DNA of 64,000 bases, from the NCBI RefSeq assembly GCF_024298925.1, contig NZ_CP101283.1, positions 1,617,001 through 1,681,000 of the forward strand. Direction: 5' to 3'. Origin of the DNA: Phenylobacterium sp. LH3H17. GTDB lineage: Bacteria > Pseudomonadota > Alphaproteobacteria > Caulobacterales > Caulobacteraceae. Both the position numbers and the translations under genes were made by a program. Below are positions 59,315 through 64,000 of this stretch, in pieces. The notes below the pieces were generated by a model, which was given only the letters and a program-made list of their open reading frames with translations, was not told the DNA's origin and did not search any database. Numbering within the stretch: the first letter of the stretch is position 1; the number at the start of each line of letters is the position of its first letter.

Positions 59315-59800
59315 TTAGGCCGGGGGACAGCCCTTGAACTCGCCGGCCTTGGCGACGGTCAGCTTGGCGAGGTTCAGCGCCATCAGCGGTCGCATCGAGG
59401 ACGAGCCGTGGCCGGTGTAGAGGTCGATCTTCTCGCCTTTGATCGCCCCGCCGACGTCGGAGGCGTACCAATAGCCGTCGTGCTTTGAGCCATCAGGCAT
59501 CGGCAGGCCGACGGTTTCCTTGATGTAGAGCTTCGTGCGGCGCGGGATCAGGTTGCGATCGATGGCCACGGTTCGCATGGCGACCACCTTGCAGCCGAGC
59601 GAGTCGAGGGCGCCCACGCCCTTGGCGCCGGCGTGGTAGAGCGTGGCCTTCAGGCGGAACTGGGGCGTGCCCGGCAAGGTCCCGGTCAGGGCCGAAACGA
59701 TCAGGTCCCCAATGGGGTCCGAGGGCGATTCAGCCTGTGCGGTGGAGGCGGCCCCGAAGAGGAGGGAAAGGGCGGCAAGGGCGGCGAGGCGACGTCGCAT
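59315..59800 (-). CDS. exported 3D-domain protein
   Basis: 161 residues: signal peptide (MRRRLAALAALSLLFG to TAQA), then a double-psi barrel 3D domain with the Asp motifs ASDVGGAIKGEKIDLYTGHG, related to the catalytic domain of MltA. It is likely a periplasmic peptidoglycan lytic transglycosylase-type protein. Single Cys pair (LGC..., GCPPA) may form a disulphide. The gene is divergent from the GST gene. Confidence 0.85.
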   Translation of the reverse strand: MRRRLAALAALSLLFGAASTAQAESPSDPIGDLIVSALTGTLPGTPQFRLKATLYHAGAKGVGALDSLGCKVVAMRTVAIDRNLIPRRTKLYIKETVGLPMPDGSKHDGYWYASDVGGAIKGEKIDLYTGHGSSSMRPLMALNLAKLTVAKAGEFKGCPPA

Positions 59801-59969
59801 GACGGCGGCTCCTTCGTCGTTGATCTGTGCAGCAGCCTCTTGGGTACCCGGACTCAGGGTTGCGAGTCAAACCGGCTTGCAGCCCAGCTAACAGGCGCCC
59901 CCGAAGAGCTTGGCTTGCGAACGCCCCGCGCTCGGCTATTGGAATCCTTGTCCAGCAAGGGAATCCGTC

Positions 59970-60551
59970 ATGCGCATCTACGGCGACTCGATCTCCGGAA
60001 ACTGCCTGAAAGTAAAATGGGCCGCGGACCATCTGGGGCTCGCCTACAACTGGATCGAGACCAGTGTCCTGCAGGCCGAGACGCGCACGGCCGAGTTCCT
60101 GGCGCTGAATCCCGCCGGTCAGGTGCCGACGGTGATTCTCGCCGACGGCCGGCCGCTAGCCCAGTCCAACGCCATCATCCTGCACCTGGCGGAGGGTTCG
60201 GACCTGATCCCGAGCGATGCCTATGAGCGCGCGCGGATGCTGGAGTGGATGTTCTGGGAGCAGTACAGCCACGAGCCTTATGTCGCCGTGGCCCGCTTCC
60301 ACGTGCACTATCTCGGCAAGCCCGTCGCCGACCTGGAGCCGAAGATCGTCGATCGCGGCAATGGCGCGCTGCAACGCCTCGAGGACGCCCTCGCGGGCGG
60401 CGGCTTCCTGGTCGGCGGTCGGGTGAGTCTCGCCGACATCGCCCTGGTGGCCTACACGCGGGTCGCCGACCAGGGCGGCTTCGACCTGGACCGCTATCCG
60501 AACGTGCAGGCCTGGGTGAAGCGGGTGGAGGGCGCGCTGAAGATCGCCTAA
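59970..60551 (+). CDS. glutathione S-transferase family protein
   Basis: 193 residues: N-terminal thioredoxin-like domain (MRIYGDSISGNCLKVKW, NPAGQVPTVIL, ADGRPLAQSNAIILHL with cis-Pro and Gln-Ser glutathione site) and helical C-terminal domain (FLVGGRVSLADIALVAY). The Ser/Asn at the N-terminal active site suggests beta or related class. Substrate unknown. AAGGGA precedes ATG 59970; the S1/P1 nuclease gene follows after 10 bases. Confidence 0.9.
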   Translation: MRIYGDSISGNCLKVKWAADHLGLAYNWIETSVLQAETRTAEFLALNPAGQVPTVILADGRPLAQSNAIILHLAEGSDLIPSDAYERARMLEWMFWEQYSHEPYVAVARFHVHYLGKPVADLEPKIVDRGNGALQRLEDALAGGGFLVGGRVSLADIALVAYTRVADQGGFDLDRYPNVQAWVKRVEGALKIA

Positions 60552-60561
60552 ACGGGAAGGC

Positions 60562-61569
60562 ATGATCCGCGCCGCCGCACTCGCCTCCGCTTTTCTTCTG
60601 GCCCTCGCGCCTGCACCCGCCCTGGCCTGGGGCAATATGGGCCACCGCATCGTCGGCGAGGCCGCCATGCGCGCCCTGCCGCGCGAGCTCCCGGCCTTCC
60701 TGCGCACGCCGGGGTCCGTGCGCGACGTGGGCGAGCTTTCGCGCGAACAGGACCGCTCCAAGGGTTCGGGCCGGATCCACGATCACAACCGAGACGCCGG
60801 CCATTTCCTGGACCTGGACGAAGAGGGCAAGCTGCTGGGCGGCCCGCCGTTCCTGCCGCTGCCGGCAACTCGCGCCGAATATGAGAAGGCGCTGCAGGCC
60901 GCCGGGATCGACAGCTGGAAGGCAGGCTACCTGCCCTATTCGATTATCGACCAGCACCAGCAACTGGCGAAGGACTTCGGGTACTGGCGGGTGTTGAGCT
61001 ACGCCGCGGCGCGCGAGCGGAACAAGGCCCGCAGGGCCTGGCTCCGCCGAGACCTTGCGCGGCGCGAGACCCAGATCCTGGCGACCCTCGGACATCTGTC
61101 GCACTTCGTCGGCGACGGGTCCCAGCCGCTGCACGTCACCGTGCATTACAACGGCTGGGGCGAGTACCCGAACCCCAACGGCTACACGACCGCCAAGGTC
61201 CACGGGCCGTTCGAGAGTGAGTTCGTGTTCGCCAACATCGATCCGCTGAGCATCGACGCCAAGATGACGGCGCCGGTGGACTGCAAATGCCCCGTCGAGC
61301 AGCGGACGACAAACTACCTGACCGCCACCAGCCGTTTCGTCGTTCCGTTCTATGAGATGGAGAATGGTGGCGGGCTGCGGCCCGGCGACCCGCGCGGCGT
61401 GGCCTTCGCCAGCGAGCGCCTGGCGGCCGGCGCCTCCGAGCTGCGCGACATGGTGGTCTCCGCCTGGAAGGCCAGCGCCCGGGTCACCGTCGGCTGGCCG
61501 GTGGTGCGCGTGGACGATGTGCTGGCCGGCAAGGTCGATCCCTACGACGCCCTCTACGGCAAGGACTGA
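60562..61569 (+). CDS. S1/P1-type zinc nuclease, exported
   Basis: 335 residues. The signal peptide ends ALAW so that Trp begins the mature protein (WGNMGHRIVG), as needed for N-terminal zinc binding in S1/P1 nucleases. Other zinc ligands: HDHNRDAGHFLD (Asp/His), LGHLSHFVGDGSQPLH (HxxxD). It degrades single-stranded DNA or RNA outside the cytoplasm. CKC near residue 242 may form a disulphide. The stop overlaps the NUDIX ATG (TGATG). Confidence 0.9.
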   Translation: MIRAAALASAFLLALAPAPALAWGNMGHRIVGEAAMRALPRELPAFLRTPGSVRDVGELSREQDRSKGSGRIHDHNRDAGHFLDLDEEGKLLGGPPFLPLPATRAEYEKALQAAGIDSWKAGYLPYSIIDQHQQLAKDFGYWRVLSYAAARERNKARRAWLRRDLARRETQILATLGHLSHFVGDGSQPLHVTVHYNGWGEYPNPNGYTTAKVHGPFESEFVFANIDPLSIDAKMTAPVDCKCPVEQRTTNYLTATSRFVVPFYEMENGGGLRPGDPRGVAFASERLAAGASELRDMVVSAWKASARVTVGWPVVRVDDVLAGKVDPYDALYGKD

Positions 61570-62018
61570 TGCGCGCCGTCCCGCAGTTCGGGGAGCGGGT
61601 GGGCGGCCGGGTCTATGCCGACCGTCCGGCCGCATTCGGGATCGCCGAGCGGGACGGCAAGATCGCTCTGGTGCGAATCGAGAAACCGGATGGCGCGGTC
61701 TGGCGCGACCTGCCGGGCGGCGCGATCGATCCCGGCGAGACCGCCGAACAGGCCGTGGTCCGCGAGTTTGGCGAAGAGGCGGGCCTCAAGATCGCGGCTG
61801 GCGAAGCCTTCGCCGAGATCGATCAGTTCTTCCTGAACACCGAGGGCAAGGGGTTCAACAATCGTGGAACGTTCTTCGCCGCGCGGATCGAGGCCGAGGC
61901 GCCGGACCTCAAGGTCGAGGATGACCACACCCTGATCTGGGTCGATCCGCTGGAGGCGATCAGGACTTTGCGGCACGAGGCGCACGCCTGGGCCGTGGGC
62001 GCTTGGCTGCGCCGTTAG
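61569..62018 (+). CDS. NUDIX hydrolase
   Basis: 149 residues with the full Nudix box GGAIDPGETAEQAVVREF-GEEAGL. The N-terminal FGERVGGRVYADRPAAF resembles MutT-like proteins active on nucleotides; substrate unknown. Coupled to the nuclease gene, suggesting nucleotide clean-up after digestion, though the nuclease is exported. Its 3' end overlaps the convergent iron-permease-like gene by 59 bases. Confidence 0.9.
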   Translation: MRAVPQFGERVGGRVYADRPAAFGIAERDGKIALVRIEKPDGAVWRDLPGGAIDPGETAEQAVVREFGEEAGLKIAAGEAFAEIDQFFLNTEGKGFNNRGTFFAARIEAEAPDLKVEDDHTLIWVDPLEAIRTLRHEAHAWAVGAWLRR

Positions 62019-62463
62019 CCGACGGCGGCGCGGGCGCCTTGGGGTGGCTGGATACCCTGGCGCTGGGATGGCGGACCTTGTGGGGCGCCGTCGAACTGCG
62101 AAGCTCCGGCGCCAGGCCGTCGAGCTCCTTCAGGAGCTGTTCGAGCTCTTCCTGCGGCAGGTTCTCGATACCGATGAAATAGTTGTCGCTCTCCGAGACC
62201 CGGATCAGCTCGTCCAGTTTGGCGTGGATGGCGTTGTTGTCGCGGTTCTGGGTGTTCTGGATCAGGAACACCATCAGGAACGTGATGATGGTGGTGCCGG
62301 TGTTGATCACCAGCTGCCAGGTGTCGGAAAAGCCGAAGATCGGCCCGGAAAGCGCCCAGAGCACCACGATGGTGCAACAGCCGATGAACACTACGGGATG
62401 TCCGGTCCAGCGCGAGATCGCCGAGGCGAACCGGGTGAAGACCTTGCTGAATCTCGACATCAT
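61960..62463 (-). CDS. low-affinity iron permease (Fet4)-family protein
   Basis: 167 residues: FTRFASAISRWTGHPVVFI, two TM helices (VVFIGCCTIVVLWALSGPI; TIITFLMVFLIQNTQNRD) and LDELIR, the PF04120 signature. Bacterial members are short compared with yeast Fet4, and iron transport is unproven. A basic Lys/Arg/Pro/Ala-rich tail (last 45 residues) is unusual and antisense to the end of the NUDIX gene. MM start: 62463 or 62460. Confidence 0.85.
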   Translation of the reverse strand: MMSRFSKVFTRFASAISRWTGHPVVFIGCCTIVVLWALSGPIFGFSDTWQLVINTGTTIITFLMVFLIQNTQNRDNNAIHAKLDELIRVSESDNYFIGIENLPQEELEQLLKELDGLAPELRSSTAPHKVRHPSARVSSHPKAPAPPSANGAAKRPRPRRAPRAAKS

Positions 62464-62541
62464 TCCAGCGGTTCCTCGTCATTGCGTACCGGGGCCTGAA
62501 CGGCTAGTGCACGGCCCTGTTCCGACCGCGCGCGAGGGTGA

Positions 62542-63438
62542 ATGTCGCAGGCTCAGATCATCGACGGCAAGGCCACGGCCGAACGCATCCGGGCGGAAGT
62601 CGCCGTCGAGGTGGCCGCGCTGAAGGCGGAACACGGCCTGACCCCGGGGTTGGCGGTCGTGCTGGTCGGCGAGGATCCCGCCAGCCAGGTCTATGTGCGC
62701 TCCAAGGGCGAGCACTCGAAGGCCGTCGGCATGCATTCGGTGACGCACCTGCTGGCGGCAGACACCCGCCAGGACGACCTGCTGGCCCTGGTGGAGACGC
62801 TGAACCGCGATCCGGCCATCCACGGCATACTGGTGCAGCTTCCTCTGCCCAAGGGCCTGGACGAGAAAGCGGTGATCACCGCCATCGATCCCGCCAAGGA
62901 CGTTGACGGCCTGCATCCGATGAACATCGGCCTGCTGGCCCAGGGGCAGAAGGCGCTGGTCCCCTGCACGCCGCTGGGCTGCATGATCATGCTCTCCGAC
63001 GCCCTGGGCGACCTGACCGGCAAGCGCGCCGTGGTGGTCGGCCGCTCGGTGCTGGTGGGCAAGCCCATCGCCCAGCTGCTGCTGGCCGCTGACTGCACCG
63101 TGACCATCGCCCATTCGCGGACCCGAGACCTCGCCGCCGTCTGTCGGGAGGCTGACATCCTGGTGGCCGCCGTGGGCCGGCCGCAGATGATCAAGGCCGA
63201 TTGGATCAAGCCGGGCGCGGCGGTGATCGATGTGGGCATCAACCGCGTGCCGTTTCGCGATCCCGTGAAGGCCGCCGCCGGCAAGACCAAGATCGTCGGC
63301 GACGTGGCCTACAAGGAAGCCTCGGCCGTGGCGGGTTTCATCACGCCGGTGCCCGGCGGCGTCGGCCTCATGACCGTGGCCTGCCTGCTGAGGAACACGC
63401 TCACCGCCGCCAAGCGGATCGCCGGCCTCGAAGCCTAG
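62542..63438 (+). CDS. folD: methylenetetrahydrofolate dehydrogenase/cyclohydrolase
   Basis: 298 residues, full length. Catalytic Lys in [15 protein letters not shown] (YxxxK), [17 protein letters not shown](P) loop [12 protein letters not shown], and C-terminal [15 protein letters not shown]. It makes 10-formyl-THF and NADPH from methylene-THF. ATG 62542 has GAGGG upstream. The stop is shared in the palindrome CTAG with the opposite gene. Confidence 0.97.
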   Translation: MSQAQIIDGKATAERIRAEVAVEVAALKAEHGLTPGLAVVLVGEDPASQVYVRSKGEHSKAVGMHSVTHLLAADTRQDDLLALVETLNRDPAIHGILVQLPLPKGLDEKAVITAIDPAKDVDGLHPMNIGLLAQGQKALVPCTPLGCMIMLSDALGDLTGKRAVVVGRSVLVGKPIAQLLLAADCTVTIAHSRTRDLAAVCREADILVAAVGRPQMIKADWIKPGAAVIDVGINRVPFRDPVKAAAGKTKIVGDVAYKEASAVAGFITPVPGGVGLMTVACLLRNTLTAAKRIAGLEA

Positions 63439-64000
63439 GCGGGCGCCGCCCCCGTGCGGTTGGTCCAGGCGACCAGGCCGTTCAACGCTTCGCCCACGGC
63501 CTGATCGAAGGCCGCCACGATCGCGGAAACCCGATTGTCGCCGGCACGCACCTGAGCCTCGATGAGATCGGCCCCGGCCAGGGTGCGGTCGGCGCGGGTC
63601 AGGGCGACCCGCAGGTTGACCACCACCAGCGGCGCGGCCTTGGGGCCGCGGTCATAGACCGCCTCGAAGCGGGTGATGTCGACGCGCAGGGAGTAGTCGG
63701 CCTTGGCGGCCTGGCCCCGGGAGATCAGCCGCGCGCCGCCGCTGTTCGTGTCGAAGGCCTGGGCCAGGGCCTCGTCGAACAGGGTCACCGCCGGCGCCAC
63801 CCATCGCGAATTCGCAACATAGGCCACCTCGCCGCCGTCGACGGTCAGGATACGGTCGCCGGCGGCCGCGCGGGTGAAGCTCCCGCCGCCGCGCACCACG
63901 CCGAACTGTCCGGCCGGGCGACCCGCGCTCTGCTCAGCGGAGGGTGCGGCGGCGTCGAACCTGTAGAGCTGCGCCGGGTCGCTCTTGGGGAACAGCGAGA
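63435..64000 (-). CDS. ABC-type transport auxiliary lipoprotein, partial
   Basis: 3' part of a gene whose start lies beyond base 64000. The visible 188 residues read [16 protein letters not shown], then [38 protein letters not shown] and [14 protein letters not shown], matching the ABC_trans_aux (PqiC/MlaC-operon type) family, outer-membrane lipoproteins of MCE-type lipid transporters. The signal and lipobox are outside the window. Its TAG and the folD TAG share the CTAG at 63435-63438. Confidence 0.85.
   Translation of the reverse strand, partial: SLFPKSDPAQLYRFDAAAPSAEQSAGRPAGQFGVVRGGGSFTRAAAGDRILTVDGGEVAYVANSRWVAPAVTLFDEALAQAFDTNSGGARLISRGQAAKADYSLRVDITRFEAVYDRGPKAAPLVVVNLRVALTRADRTLAGADLIEAQVRAGDNRVSAIVAAFDQAVGEALNGLVAWTNRTGAAPA

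Overview
The window is high-GC DNA with overlapping, tightly packed genes and GTG/TTG starts. Gene content (complete cbb3 oxidase operon, FixLJ, FixK-type regulator, siroheme/CysI/DUF934/CysH sulfite cluster, ABC auxiliary lipoprotein beside folD) fits an alphaproteobacterium, most likely Caulobacterales (Caulobacter/Phenylobacterium-like). The genus is inference from gene order and protein style; no rRNA is present.

Positions 1-47,444 read as one large low-oxygen and energy-stress island. It holds a P-type ATPase, ccoNOQP-ccoGHIS-hemN (5,627-14,820), the haem-PAS kinase FixL with FixJ and two REC-only proteins (15,401-18,432), an alternative oxidase, a protein-acetyltransferase/acyl-CoA synthetase fusion, Usp and BON proteins, and a FixK-type Crp/Fnr regulator (23,525-24,187). 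Next come a coupled operon (release-factor-like protein, AMP/thymidine phosphorylase, PRPP synthetase paralogue, beta-CASP nuclease), a DUF883 protein, more Usp and small membrane proteins, and a reactive-sulfur cluster (ArsR, RND pump, rhodanese, SQR-like enzyme, 35,313-42,084). MgtC/DUF4010, DUF2267, HdeD, AI-2E and CPBP proteins complete it. Palindromes of the form TTGA-N6-TCAA, the FNR/FixK box, occur in front of at least ten of these transcription units, mostly centred where a class II activator site would put the transcription start 16-28 bases before the start codon. FixL-FixJ-FixK can therefore be read as sensor, relay and local regulator of the island. A different 24-base element is shared by the fixK-type gene and the alternative oxidase and may be the FixJ target.

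Positions 47,500-51,451 hold a DUF2975/XRE regulatory pair with two matching operators, then an AtuA-family protein and a DUF7064-like protein. A tRNA-Lys(CTT) lies at 51,639-51,714, followed by an Hpt protein, chorismate mutase and a LysR regulator.

Positions 53,613-58,550 are an assimilatory sulfur operon: CobA, DUF2849, sulfite reductase, DUF934, CysH and ferredoxin-NADP reductase, closed by an inverted pair of palindromic repeats. The right end is housekeeping: AAA ATPase, 3D-domain protein, GST, S1/P1 nuclease, NUDIX, Fet4-type permease, folD, and an ABC auxiliary lipoprotein running off the edge.

No IS element, prophage, CRISPR array or rRNA was seen. The best candidate for an undescribed system is the four-gene coupled operon at 25,007-29,485 with the DUF883 gene behind it.
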